64,000 nucleotides of DNA from Anagrus nilaparvatae (GCA_022575985.1 JAKSXM010000266.1:2294001-2358000), one strand, 5' to 3'; positions 1 to 11,300 are shown, counted from the stretch's first letter. The notes: a model not told the origin generated them from the letters alone. Program-made: numbers and translations.

Positions 1-514
1 ATAATCATAAAAATATTTTAAAAAAAAAATTTATTTTAGTTACAAAAAGCTAATTTTAGTCATGTTAAATTAATATTATAATTAAATACATCATTTTTAT
101 TTTGTTAACTTATACTTTTCATGATATTCTTATATGTAATAATGTTAAATAATATTTTTCTTTACTATAGGATACAATCATACATAATTTAAACAAAAAA
201 ATAAATTTTTAAATAATTTTATTGTAAATTCAATAAGAGTGTTTTTCTTAATATTATCATTAAACTTTGTATACTTTGTAAATTATTGTTTAAGAATTTT
301 AATTCAATTTTTTAATTATATGAATAACTAACAAATGTAACAAAAAATGTAATACCCAAAGTATATGTAATTACATAAAACGATGATAAATAAGTTTCTA
401 AATAATTATTTTCTTTTGTTTCTTTTTTTTTCAAAAATATATACCTACATTATACTCTAATAAAAGTAAAATAAAATAATTTTTTAACTAATTTAGTAGT
501 AGCAAACATGTGCA
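1..514. other. A+T-rich non-coding DNA
   Basis: This stretch is low-complexity A/T sequence with no open frame of note, no splice-like exon and no clear repeat boundary. It ends where the terminal inverted repeat of the adjoining MITE begins. Confidence 0.6.
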
Positions 515-897
515 CCCTGGTGCAAATAGTTACGTTAAACTTAACGTTAAGTTTTAACGTTAAATTTTACATTGATTTGCTATTCAGTTAACGTAAACTT
601 AACATTAAATTTAACGTTAAATTTAGGTAACGCAAACGATAAAAAAAATGAAAAACTTCAAACCTAATCTAATCCTTATAAAAGGAAGTAAATATCATTT
701 TTTGCTTTTTTTAATGGCTTTAAATGCACATTTGATAAGATTAGATTAGGTTTGATTAAGTTTTTCATTTTTTTTATCGTTAACGTTAAATTTAACGTTA
801 AATTTAATGTTAAATTTACGTTAACTCTATGGCAAATCAACGTAGAATTTAATGTTAAAACTTAACGTTAAGTTTAACGTAACTATTTGCACCAGGG
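515..897. mobile_element. MITE with long terminal inverted repeats
   Basis: The element starts CCCTGGTGCAAATAGTTACG and ends with the reverse complement. Both arms are built of repeated TTAACGTTAAA-type motifs. An inner inverted pair (AAACCTAATCTAATC near 661 against GATTAGATTAGGTTT near 738) extends the fold, leaving a small A+T-rich loop near 700. There is no coding capacity. The size (383 bp) and full-length dyad fit a non-autonomous DNA transposon. No clear target-site duplication is visible, so the superfamily is open. Confidence 0.75.
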
Positions 898-1925
898 CAA
901 ATGAAGACAAATTAAAAAATATGTTTTTTGACCTTTTAAATAAAAAAAATTATTTGTTTCCTTCCAAAACATTTAAGTACCACATGACATTTTACTGTAA
1001 AAAATATTACCCAGGTAAAACATCTAATGAAACAATTATTTATTTTACAAAAAAATATATACAATATTCAATTTATTCTAAAAAAAACTATTATAAAAAA
1101 TATTGCTATAATTATATAAAAAAAAAATAATAATAAATAAATAAATAGGTACAACATGTCATTTTAGCTAACATTTTTTTAAAATATATTTTCCCATATT
1201 ATGAGATTTTACCCACATAAAAAGTGAAAAGAAAAAAGTACTTCTTTTGGGAAAAATAGCTATAACATGCCATTTTACTGTAAAAAAATTTAACCCACAT
1301 AATAAAAGATAAAAAGAATTTAATGTACTATATTTTTCATGAAAAAAAGAGTAGGTACAACATAACAATTTAGTGTAAAAAAAATTTACGCTTATTAAAG
1401 AAACAACTTGAAGATTATTTTTTTATGTTAATAAAAAAGAATAGGTACATAATGAGATTTCACCCACAAAAAAATGACAAGAAAAATGTACTTATTTTAC
1501 AGAAAAATAGCTATATAACATGCCATTTTACTGTAACAAAATTTAACCAACATAAATAAAGAGAAAAACGAAAAAAAATTTTACTTTAAAAAAAAGTATA
1601 CGAAAACATAAAATTTTTCCTAAAAACATTTTAACCATACATTAAAGATAAGAATAGCTATAAAATTATTTTCTACAAAATAATCATTTTTTTGTTTTTA
1701 ATTAAAATAGGTATAACATGCAGTATAAAAAAGAAAAAATTGAAAATAGGTATATACAAACTTATTTTATAAAAACTTTTTTTTTTTAATTATAAACATA
1801 AAAATTGACTCTTTGAAAAATATTATTGAAATGAAATTTATGATTATAATTTATTTTACTATTAATTAATTAAATATTATGTTAAAATTCAAAATTGGAT
1901 ATATTATTTTATATTTATTTTGGTA
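898..1925. repeat. degenerate tandem repeats, A+T-rich
   Basis: A phrase close to GGTACAACATGYCATTTTACTGT followed by AAAAAATTTAACCCACAT recurs near 980, 1150, 1262, 1352, 1510 and 1705, at uneven spacing. It looks like an old, indel-ridden tandem array. Short open frames inside it (for example 852-1130) are A/T-driven and start within the MITE, so they are not treated as genes. Confidence 0.5.
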
Positions 1926-1939
1926 AATATGGTCCCTTT

Positions 1940-2091
1940 TCTCAGCCAATAGAAAGTATTTAACCCCCACTTTTAATTTCAACTGCTCTGCGCCCCAGAA
2001 ACCGCGCAAAAAATCAGTTCACTGATTTTATTACATCATTCATTTCAAAAACTTCTGAGCATCGAGGAGGATTCTAAAAATATATTGCAAA
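1940..2091 (+). promoter_or_regulatory. putative promoter and 5' UTR
   Basis: Just upstream of the first gene the base composition becomes more balanced. A CCAAT box lies at 1946-1950 (CAGCCAATAG), and an arthropod initiator-like TCAGTT lies at 2014-2019. A TATTTAA at 1957-1963 is too far from that initiator to be its TATA box. The assignment rests on motif and position only. Confidence 0.4.
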
Positions 2092-2669
2092 ATGACTCGC
2101 TTAATTCAAGATTTGGCTCTCAAAATGAAAAAAGTGTTTTCAAAAAATAACTTAGATGTTCTGTATAATCCAGAAGATCCTAATTACCAGAATAACAGTA
2201 TTCGACATTATAGCTATGAAACGTTACATTTTTTGATTAACAGCGAAGATGATGACATTGATTACACAGGTATAAACTTGTTTTTTATCTTTTTAACAAT
2301 TGTGTATAATAAATTTTTTAATAAATTGTAGCAATAAATTGTTTCTTTCTTATTTTAGTTGGAGATATAAAAAAGCAACTACGATTTGTTATAGCTACAG
2401 TAAGAAACATTATTATAAAACTTGCTTTTTACCGCTACCATATTTTAATGTTGACAGCAGATGAATCTTTTGTGTTTGATCATTTTGGAAATTGGGCTTT
2501 CTACATTTATATTTTGCCAAATACTCCGACACCCGCCCACCACAAATCTCTTGTTCTAAGAAGATGGTGTGAAGTTATTCTTCGAAACATTAAAGAATTC
2601 GAAAAAAGCAAAGATTTTCAGGAGATTTTTAATTTCATAGCAACTAACGATCCTCTTGGAAATTTATAA
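2092..2669 (+). CDS. unrecognised 162-aa protein, two exons
   Basis: Exon 1 is 2092-2269 and exon 2 is 2359-2669, joined across a phase-1 GT-AG intron of 89 bp (donor GGTATAAAC, acceptor TTATTTTAG). The product is about 162 aa, ending in ...DPLGNL. Residues 1-59 are charged and end in an acidic SEDDDID segment. Residues 60-162 are richer in aromatic and hydrophobic residues and look like a compact helical domain containing several Trp, Phe and Tyr. There is no signal peptide or obvious transmembrane span. I do not recognise the family. The clean splice join, the promoter-like upstream region and codon content unlike the surrounding A/T repeats support a real gene. The start is the first ATG after the 5' leader (AAAATGACT). 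Confidence 0.65.
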
Positions 2670-3150
2670 AATAATCTAATTGTGAATGTAAAGCATGAAA
2701 AATGTAAATTTTTTAAAAAATATTAATATGATATATTAATTATGCTATATTTTAAAAAAATATTTTGTTAATAATTTTGTTGTAAAACTTTTAATGACGA
2801 CGTAATAATAAATTCAATTTGTATTCTATAAAAATGTAAATATAATAGTTTATCATTTCATTTCCTTTCTTTAATACAATTTATCATTTTCCCTAATTTT
2901 TTTGATTTTTTTTTAGTAATAAATGTTTTAGAAAAAAATTTTTTTTTCAAGTAATATAGGTATAGGTACAATTTTCATTTTTTAAAATAAATTATTGATA
3001 TATTTAAAATTTGACGCAGCGCTAAAATTGTTTACATAAGCTCAATAATTTTGAGGTTATGAAGGTACTTATTTTAAAAAATAGTATATATTTTATAACA
3101 ACTTAGCAGTTCCTAATTTAAATTAAATATTTTAAGATAAACAATTTAAT
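2670..3150. other. intergenic spacer
   Basis: This is A+T-rich 3' flank of the first gene and 5' flank of the MADF-like gene, with AATAAA-like runs near 2805 (ATAATAAATTC). Nothing else is recognisable. Confidence 0.5.
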
Positions 3151-3977
3151 ATGGAAATACCTGACGACCTACATGTAGAATTAATTATCGAGGCTGTTAG
3201 ACAAAGAAAATATCTATACTCTAAACAACATCCTCAATATAAAGAAAAAAAGAACGATCTTGAAGAATATGAATCAATTGCAAGTTCTGTAAATTTTTTT
3301 CTGCAACGGAATTATAATGGTAAATAAGTATAGTTAACATTTATCAACAAAATTGTGTGTGTAAAAATTGTTTTTCCTTCTTTTATTCGTACTTCTGAAG
3401 GATTATTCTATTTCATTTTTTAGGTAAATATGTGCATGATCTTTGGAATAAGTTATTGTCAACATACAGAGATATTTTCAACAAAGAAATGAGTTTACCA
3501 AGTGGTTCAGCACCATTTACTCATAATTTTATATACTACAATCGTCTTACTTTCCTTAAAGAACACTTAGAAAGAGCAGCAGGTATTTTGACTAATGTTG
3601 GCTATGATGTTCCTCCTAACACCTGGCAAAGTACAAAAGGGAAAAGGTCAATGAAACCATCGCCACCATGTAATATACCCCAACTAGATGAATTTGCAAG
3701 AAAAAATTATGAAAAAAAAAGCGAATTGCAATCTTTATCATTATCAATTGGAAGTTTAGCAACAAAGACTACAGATTTCTTGATTCAAAAGCAACTATTA
3801 TATTCTTTCAATAGTCCTCAGCATCAGAATTATTATAATCTAATATATAGAAAAATGAAGGAAGTAAAAGATCGATGTGGTGAGGAAGTTATGAACAAAT
3901 GTTTTGATGAAGCATTTAGTGACCTTTTAAGTTATCGAGAAAAATTGGAAGGTGCAAATAAAGAAAGAGAGGATTGA
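3151..3977 (+). CDS. MADF-like (Myb/SANT-like) DNA-binding protein
   Basis: Exon 1 (3151-3319) and exon 2 (3424-3977) join across a phase-1 intron (donor G|GTAAAT, acceptor TTTTTAG) to give about 240 aa. The first 80 residues have the layout of a MADF domain: an N-terminal ELIIEAVRQRKYLY helix, a middle acidic helix (KKNDLEEYESIASSV) and a third helix with VHDLWNKLLSTYRDIF. MADF proteins are insect-expanded DNA-binding regulators. The rest (roughly residues 90-240) is charged and carries a Pro-rich segment (KPSPPCNIPQLDEF) and C-terminal helices but no BESS motif that I can identify. The resemblance is in pattern only and conserved tryptophans are few, so the family call is moderate. The reading frame is intact. 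Confidence 0.6.
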
Positions 3978-4992
3978 AAAGATTTTTATTTAATGGAATT
4001 GGAATTAATTAAAAAGAAAAAAATTTGTCTTGTATACTCTAATTTCATGTAATTAACTTTCTACCTAATATTTTTTATAATAAAAACAGTATATTTTATA
4101 ACCACTACATTTTTAATGTTTAATTTATTTATATTAATCTGCAACCCAAAATTTTTTTTCATTTCAATTGTTGTATTTGACTAACATCTTATTGAAAATA
4201 AAAACAAAAAAATTTTACATCAATACTAGCCAAATTAATTGGTAAATTCATTTTTTCGCAAATTTTTTTTAATCACAAAATGAAAACCTACAATTATCAG
4301 ATTTTATTCTATTTATAACTATGTTTGAAAGCTTCAAGTTTTCTAAGTAAACTGTTTTTTATTTATGCAAGCATTAGTTTTTTGAGAAATTTGAATTTCA
4401 AACATTCAATACCTATCATAAATCACTTACAAAATCCAATGAATAGTCTAAAGATTTTAATAATGCAATCATTCATACCTATAAACTCACTTCAAAAAAA
4501 CTCATAAATACCATCATTCGTTTCACATTAAATTCAAATTATTTTTATTATACTATATATGATATGATAATCATTATTTTTTTTAATTATTAAATAAATG
4601 CTTGGAAAAATAACTTTATTAAACTTTCCTAAATTTACTTACAAATTTTTAGCAACATAAAAAATATTTTATATTTTATGTGTATATTGCGAAATATAAT
4701 AATTGAGAGAACAAAACTTTAAATACATAAAACAAATTTGTATAAAATTATAAATAAATTAAGATTTAAAATAAATTTAATTAATTAATTATCAACTTTA
4801 ATTAATCATAAAACTTATAAGAAAATAAATAAACTAACTTTTATAAAAAGTATACAAAAAATAAATTATGAAAATTATTTTTTCTAATAAAAATTATTCA
4901 TTAAAACATATTTACAATATTTTAAACAAAAACTAATAAAATTATTTAACAAATTAAAAAAATTCTAAAAACATTTTTTATAACAATAGAAT
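3978..4992. other. intergenic spacer, A+T-rich
   Basis: This lies between the convergent MADF-like gene and the RNF216-like gene. It contains A/T runs, a short ATG frame (4325-4507) without coding character and no repeat that I can define. Confidence 0.5.
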
Positions 4993-7263
4993 TTATTTCT
5001 TTTTCACGTTGATATCTTCAACTAACTTTTTAATGTGAGCCTTAAATTCAAAAAAAATAAAAATTAATTATACAAAAAATTTTTTATTTTATATTAACTT
5101 ACAGGTTGCTCGTATGCATTAACGACAGTGGTATGATAACCCTGACTTTTTTCTGGTAACTTTGGTAATAATTGATCTACATTAATGGATAAATCAGGAT
5201 TTTCTTTGATTAACATATTTTGCAAATTTTGGCCAATCTTTCGAACACCTTCAGCTTCCATGTACTTGTCGTCACTCCACAGAGGACATCTTTAAAAAAT
5301 AAATAAAATTATTTGACATTTTCTTATTAATTATAAAAATATTTACTTACAAATCAGTACGTGCACCACCTTGAGGATTAAAATTTCCATAATCCTGTAT
5401 TTCTTTATTACGCAAGTAGCACATTTTTGTGTTGCAAGAAGGGCAGCACATCTTATTGCACCCTTCCTCTTTAACGAATGGTTTTTTGCATTTCAAACAA
5501 TGCCTTATTAAAGCTTCAGTCATTTTTTCTTCAATTAAATGACGTAACTTTTCCTCTATTAATTTTTTTTCATTACATTTGTGTGGTATATGGTTTGCTT
5601 TCTTGCAGGCTCTACAAGGTAAAAATAAAATTTTATATTTGACTAGTTATATTCTGTTTTTACCGATTTTAGTTAAGTTTTTTTTTTAGAAATTTTCAGA
5701 AATAATTTTATTAATAGTAGATTTTGAGAGAGTGTTTGTAGTAGCTACTAAAAGTAGATTTTATTGTGAATAGTAAATTTTATTTATAGATAATTTTTAA
5801 AAATAGTTTAAGTTTAATGTGTTTTTTACCTGCATGACTCTTTCCAACAGTCAGGATTTTGACATTTAAAGATTTTATCTTCAGCAGGTGGAATTGATAC
5901 AAATTCTGAACAGAAAGGACAAGTTTCCAATCCAGTGATTCCTGCAGCCTCAATTTCTTGTAATTGGTTGTTTTTTAAAAATTGACTAAACTTCTGTGGT
6001 GGTAATAATTTTTGCAACAAGTTTAACGGGAGTTCACTTTCACATTCTGAAAAACAATTTATTCTATATTTTCCATCCCCTAATGCTGTTTCCACTCCAG
6101 CTATTAGGCACTCTTGGCAAAAGTTGTGTCCTTTATTACATGAAATGGATTTTTCAGGAATCACTTTATCATTGTAGCAACATTCACATGTTAATAATTG
6201 ATTTTTTTCCTAAAAAATATTATGTTTTTATGATAAGTTGAATTAATAATTTAAAATAAATTCGAACCTCCAATAATTTGATCATTTCATCTTCTAATTT
6301 TTTCTTTACATCCAAGCAATTTTTAATTGCTTCATAATTTTTTATATATGCTATCTCTTGTAATAACGGAATGTTATCAATTGGATCAAGATATGTGTAT
6401 CTTTTTGACTTCATGTCTTTTCCCAAAATCCGTAACGCATTTGCAGTTCTACTTAAATTATAATAATGATTATTATATAATTTTTTTATTGTTAGAACCT
6501 GAAAAATGTAATTAACATTTAGTATAGTAAAAATATTTTACTTAAAATTAATTTACCTTATTTTGATTAAAAAATACTTTCAAGAATTCTAATCCAAATG
6601 GATCAAATTTACATTTTCTTTTTGGATCTTCAAAATATTCAAAAGGATTAGGAAAATAATTTAAAAACTCCTCTATATTAAAATTTTCTCCTAATTTTTT
6701 TTGTTGTTCGGATATATTAATCTTTTTTAAATAATCTTTTTTTGTTGGATAATCTGCTTCTAATAAATAATCTATTAATTCATTTATTTCTAATTCTGTC
6801 TTTTTCTTCTCTATTTCTTTTAACAAATACGTTGGATCGATTTCAGGAAAAATACCTATGACTTTTTCATAATTTTCATTAATATTTATTTCTTGAATAT
6901 TATCATTATCATTTACTGCAATTTCTTCAACTTTCTTTTCATATTTATGGCCATTCTCAATTAAAAAATTTGATAAGTTATTTAAAATGTTTCCTCTATG
7001 TATCGGAAGATTACAAAATACTCCTTGCACTCTACGTTTAACCAAGTTATATATAATTTTATTTTCAACATAAGGGAATACGTTACACAATTCTCTAAAT
7101 ATTTCATCAACATTATCTGATATTAAATGTTTAAATTTTGCAGGCACATTTTCTTTATTATCATCAATTAAATAATAATTAATTGGCCGCAACTTATATT
7201 CTTTTAAACTGAATAATATCCATATCCAAAAAATATTTAATGTTCCATTATGAGGTACAGGTT
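4993..7263 (-). CDS. RNF216/TRIAD3-like RBR E3 ubiquitin ligase (5' end not found)
   Basis: Six exons join in frame: 7263-6557, 6498-6268, 6209-5830, 5611-5351, 5289-5103 and 5040-4993, all with GT-AG borders. The N-terminal exon has the RNF216-type helical part (IFPEIDPTYLLKEI, then ELIDYLLEADYPTKKDY). Exon 3 holds RING1 (CECC, then CNKGHNFCQECL) and the in-between-RING cysteines (CPFC, CQNPDCWKESC). Exon 4 continues with ACKKANHIPHKC, KIEEKMTEAL-type helix residues (IEEKMTEAL), and RING2 with CLKCKKPFVKEEGCNKM. The Cys in EEGC matches the position of the RBR catalytic cysteine. RBR ligases pass ubiquitin from E2 to this cysteine and then to substrate. One RING2 zinc-ligand position, normally CYxC, reads CYLR. 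No in-frame ATG precedes 7192, so upstream exons are missing or the copy is 5' truncated. The rest of the frame is intact. Confidence 0.8.
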
Positions 7264-7265
7264 CT

Positions 7266-7531
7266 GAAATGAAATGTTATAATATTTTTTTAAAATTAAA
7301 AATCATAAAATAATACTATAAGAAATTCTATTGTATAAATTTTCATTACATTGAGCTGTAAAATTGAAATCAAAAATGATTTCATACAATACAAAAAAAA
7401 GTCTGAAAATTTAACTTCCAACTAATATATAGTTTTATTTTTCAAAAGCTTTAAAAGTAGGTAAAGTAGGAGTCGAGAAGGGCCAGACTCAATATTTTCA
7501 ATTATAAATTTAAAACAAAAGTCTTAACTAA
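7266..7531. other. spacer between RNF216-like gene and btz fragment
   Basis: This A+T-rich segment separates the acceptor of the first recognised RNF216-like exon from the last Barentsz-like exon. Joining the two in either phase that I tried gives early stops, so I treat them as separate genes. Confidence 0.4.
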
Positions 7532-8416
7532 CATCGAACTATCCAAGTCCTGATGAACGTTAGTTTTATGATTTACAGAAAGAGAAGGAAAATCTTGAAC
7601 TTTATTTTTGTTACTATACCAAGCAGAAGTAATTACAGGTTGTTCTTTTTTAATTTTTGAATTTTCCTGTTAATAAAAAACAACAACAAAATTGAAAAAA
7701 TTGCTTGAAAAGTATGTAAATGATGTTTTTAACTTATATAATAAATTACCTCAGTAGCATTTAACGCAGGAAACTCTTCTTTGCTGCGACTATATTTTTT
7801 AATTTTCCTTTTTGGAGTTGTTGCCGTACTCACTGCTATGCCATATGCATCTTCGTCTTCCCAGTTACGAGTATATTTAGTTGGTCCTCTTTACTAGTGA
7901 TTAAAAGTTTTAATGTATAAAAATATACAACACTTTATTTAAAAATTAAATGATTTATGGCAAAAATTCTATTTACAATTACCCGTATCTTCTTTTTCTC
8001 CTTGCTCTTGGAGGCCCTTCTTCATTCCTAATATCATGACCACAAATAGCTATTAATTCAGCATGACTTTTTGGTGCTTGTTCTACATCAATGTACTTAT
8101 CATGATGTCATTTGTCATCCTTTTCTTTTCCAACTTTTTTATCTTTTGACTCCCTTTCTGGCTGAGGTTCTTCAACAACTTCATTCATTTCTTCGGCAGC
8201 TGTATCATCGTGTTCATAAAATGTTCCTTTTTTAGGAATGTACTGTGGATTTCTCCGATCTTCATCATCATCAAGCTTTTTTTCTTGCTTATCTTCTTCT
8301 TCTTCTTGACCATCTCCACTTTCTCTTAAATTTTTGTCTTGAGAATCATTTTCAGAATCACTACCCGTTGCTGTACCATACTCAGAATCTGCTTGTTCTT
8401 CAGTTTCTTCGCTGCT
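7528..8416 (-). pseudogene. btz: Barentsz/CASC3 (MLN51) homologue with in-frame stop
   Basis: Three exons are visible: 8416-7983, 7888-7750 and 7666 to about 7532, with GT-AG borders. The first carries the SELOR core: DDDEDRRNPQYIPKKGTFYEHD, then EQAPKSHAELIAICGHDIR and EEGPPRARRKRRYG. The second reads GPTKYTRNWEDEDAY. This is the order known from insect Barentsz, a core exon-junction-complex subunit that clamps eIF4A3 on mRNA. Between the two SELOR halves the frame reads DDK-stop-HHDKY, and the TGA (rc of 8107-8109) falls where the family has a conserved Trp (RWEHDKF/RWDHDRY). TGG to TGA is a one-base change. No other damage is visible, so this is a very recent pseudogene, a null allele or a sequencing error. 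The acidic N-terminal exon(s) were not found. Confidence 0.75.
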
Positions 8417-8419
8417 CTG

Positions 8420-9340
8420 TACAATTAAGTATTAAATATTTAGCTTTCAAACGATCTAATAATAATTTGAATGACGATGACAATGTTGTTTTTCTCTCAG
8501 ATTTGGCTAATCAAGAATTGAATACTCATCTCTGCAAATGGGACATTGTTAAGTAATAATATTTAATTGCAGAAAATAAATAAATAATTTTTTACCTGTT
8601 TTATGATTAAATTACTAATTTTCTTTAAATTCAAATAACATTCTCAATTATTTTTTTAAAACTCTTTTTCATAACTTTATTTTATATACAATAGGTTATG
8701 CAAATGCATTTGTTTATGTTTTTTCTTTTTATTTCACGATTCCCCACCTGTTTCCACTTCATAAACCCTATTCTCACATATTTTTCTTTTTTTTTTTACA
8801 ACAGTTGCCTTCCTGCCAATCGCACGCGCAGCGTTCAATCGCAGGCGACTATCGCTCAATTGTAGAAAGTCTCTATAAAAAAACAACTTTATAAATATTG
8901 TTATTCTTGTTGATTTTATAATCCATAAATTAAATGCACGCACAATTTTATTAATTTTAAAAATACTTATTTACAAAGAAGATTTTATTTATAAAAAGAA
9001 AAAAGGTGTAATACATGTAAATATCCATGATGCATCACAATAACGGAGCGTTTATCACAATATTTACAGTTTACTATTTTTTTTTAACGACCGAACATAA
9101 TTAGTTACCAGAAAGTAGGAATTCTGAAATACAGATAGCGTAACCATCGAGGTTACAGATTAGATTAGGTGGGCCCATTAACATAAATTACCGACGATTC
9201 CATCCTCTTAATTGTTAAACTATCAAAGATTATATAAAAAAGTTTTAAAAAAATCCTAACATTCTTTATACTATTTTAATACCCTTTTCTATAGCCACCA
9301 GCCTTTCATTATATAAACGCGTTTTTCTTGAAACTACATT
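8420..9340. other. non-coding, possible upstream btz sequence
   Basis: This is A+T-rich with a minus-strand frame at 8943-8734 that is more basic and less A/T-driven than its surroundings (ends ...ENRVYEVETGGES). It could be an N-terminal exon of the btz-like gene but shows no family motif. No other feature was recognised. Confidence 0.3.
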
Positions 9341-9344
9341 TTTG

Positions 9345-9590
9345 TACCTGGTGCAAAACCTTACAAAAAATTATTTTTTCTTGTTAGTGTCCAGAAAGTG
9401 CGTGTTTTCTGGCCGCTGCGCTATTCGAAAAAACGCATTTTCTCGACACTGAGCAAGAAAAATTATGTTTTGTCCTTGGCAACAAAAAAAGGATGCCCCA
9501 AATCGCAGTTTACCATCCTCGGCTTCGCCTCGGACGGTAATTTACGTGCAATTTGGGCCATTCTTTACTTTTGTGGCCATGGGTAAAAAT
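9345..9590. repeat. foldback repeat with two hairpins
   Basis: An imperfect dyad spans about 9365-9475 (TTTTTCTTGTTAGTGTCCAG against CGACACTGAGCAAGAAAAA). A second strong hairpin spans 9495-9559, with arms GCCCCAAATCGCAGTTTACC and GGTAATTTACGTGCAATTTGGGC around a G+C-rich GGCTTCGCC turn. The block is locally G+C-rich in A/T surroundings and looks like a small non-autonomous element. The flank begins CCTGGTGCAAA, echoing the end of the MITE at 515. Confidence 0.55.
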
Positions 9591-9599
9591 ATACTATTT

Positions 9600-10050
9600 C
9601 TGATTAACTCCAAATTTTAAACATTTTTCTAATTTACAAATAAGAACTTTTCGCGTAATATTTTTTATACCACAAAATTGAAAAAAAACTCGATAGTTTT
9701 CAAATTTTAAAATTTTTAGTTCACGCAATAACTATACTCAAATAAATTATAATTTTAAATCTACAGTTTTATTGAAAGTTCTATAGAAAGTTTTATACAG
9801 AAAAAAAGAATTAATAAACAATTTTTTAATTTTTACTTAAATACCGAGCACTCAATGTAGCACCCTGCCTTAATTTATTAGCTCAAAAATGAAGGAAATT
9901 TTAAGCGCTAATGTCTCCGTCTGCATACAATAAATTTAAAAATTTTTTTTTCAATTCTTACATATAAGTATTTTTCGTGGACTACTAGAATTTTATTAAT
10001 CAAAAAGTAAAAAAATAGAAAATCATTATGTTAATTTTTTTTTTAATTTT
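9600..10050. other. A+T-rich intronic-type sequence
   Basis: This is non-coding sequence ending in the pyrimidine-rich tract and CAG acceptor of the glutamate receptor exon. No further feature was seen. Confidence 0.4.
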
Positions 10051-10053
10051 CAG

Positions 10054-10252
10054 AGGAAATTCAACTAGATTTTTAGCTGGATGCTGGTGGTTTTTTTGTT
10101 TAATAATGGTTTCATCTTATACTGCAAATTTAGCAGCATTTCTAACTGTAGAAACAGTTGAAAGACCTATAAAAAACGCTGAAGACTTAGCGAATCAAAA
10201 TATTATAAAATATGGAGCCAAAAAAGGTGGTTCAACTTTGTCATTTTTTAAG
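10054..10252 (+). CDS. single exon of a kainate-type ionotropic glutamate receptor
   Basis: The 199-bp exon lies between a TTTTCAG acceptor and an AAG|GTAATT donor and encodes about 66 aa. It contains the M3 channel helix and the signature [11 protein letters not shown], preceded by [13 protein letters not shown] and followed by [15 protein letters not shown] and a GGSTLSFFK segment of the S2 ligand-binding lobe. This gating motif and its downstream sequence are typical of kainate/AMPA-type receptors, which are ligand-gated cation channels of the synaptic membrane. The exon is open and well conserved. I found no neighbouring receptor exon in the window, so either the introns are long or this is an isolated fragment. 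Confidence 0.8.
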
Positions 10253-10460
10253 GTAATTTTTTTGTAAATTAAATTTTTTTATTTTTCATATTGTAAAATT
10301 CTTGAATAACAGTTAAATTAAATACAGGTACTAAAATAATACATAAATGAATTCTTTAAATTATTATTTATTTCTTTTTAAGCTCTTTAGATGATTTTCT
10401 ATTTCAAAAAAAAATTAACTGAAAATAAAAAATTTTTACGTTTACATACTATAAAAAGAG

Positions 10461-10540
10461 GAAGAGCGGTGTATGGCTCTGGGGTTAGCGTTTGTGCCTG
10501 GCGTCCTAAGGGTCCCGGGTTCAAATCCCGCTGCCACCAA
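10461..10540 (+). repeat. tRNA-like sequence (tRNA-derived element or pseudo-tRNA)
   Basis: An A-box-like segment (TGGCTCTGGGGTTAGCG) is followed about 35 bp later by a B box GGTTCAAATCC inside a CGGG/CCCG stem, and the unit ends in CCACCA. The acceptor arms pair poorly and the anticodon arm is not clean. It fits a tRNA-derived SINE head or decayed tRNA better than a working gene. Confidence 0.5.
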
Positions 10541-10597
10541 TAATAATTTTAAGTTTTTTTTCTGAAAAGATTAAACTCTTAAAATTATTTCCATCAC

Positions 10598-10740
10598 GCT
10601 CAGGATGTGTTTTACATCATAATGCATTTAAAAAAAAAAAAAAAAAAAAAAATGCATTATGAAGAAAAACACAGCCGGCTTAACTATACAGAAGGTTTTC
10701 AGCAGTTTCCCTTCTGTCTCGGCGAATGCATAGTTAAGTA
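10598..10740. repeat. paired hairpins around a poly(A) loop
   Basis: GTGTTTTACATCATAATGCA and its inverted copy near 10650-10675 form a stem of about 23 bp with a pure A loop. Directly after it comes a second inverted pair based on TAACTATACAGAAGG and CCTTCTGTCTCGGCGAATGC. This is probably a small foldback element. Confidence 0.5.
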
Positions 10741-11300
10741 CCCAAACACCTTGAAGTCGGCTGCTGACGCATCTAGTCCCACATCCAAACACAAACTATC
10801 CCGCCCTTATTAATCCTACAGCTCTCCTTCAATTGCAAAAAGTGCAATCACATCCCTGATTTTGAATAGATAAAAATAACAGTTTCAAGAAGGAATTCGT
10901 TGTATATCTGTATATATAGCGGTTCCTTTGAGAAATAAATTAAAACAGTACGGTGGTGTGACTGCAGTTGTAATTGTTGGCGACCTCTATCAACAGTTCC
11001 CGTATATGGGGCTTTAGTATAGAGGATAAACAAATACAATACAATACAATACTAAAAAAAGAGCGATACTAAAAATTAAATAAGCAAAATTAAATTATAA
11101 GACACATTATTAAAATCAAAGATATAAGGTAGAAAAATATAAGCTGCAAGAAAAGTTTAGTCTTTTAAGCTTTTAGGTTGCTTACACACGCAAGTGAATT
11201 TGTAAGTGAAAAATATAATAATGACTCTTGTGTAAATAAATGTTATTTTTGTTCATTTCAAAATTATTGACCAACTAGTGTAAGAAAATTGAATTTTTTT
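10741..11300. other. non-coding
   Basis: Mixed A+T-rich sequence with a short (AATAC)n run at about 11035-11052. No gene was seen. Confidence 0.4.

Noticed and set aside
7263..8416. Single fused btz-RNF216 gene
   Set aside because: Neither phase tested joins the last btz-like exon to the first RNF216-like exon without an early stop.
8245..8556. 103-aa plus-strand ORF (Leu/His-rich)
   Set aside because: It is the antisense shadow of the acidic Barentsz exon.
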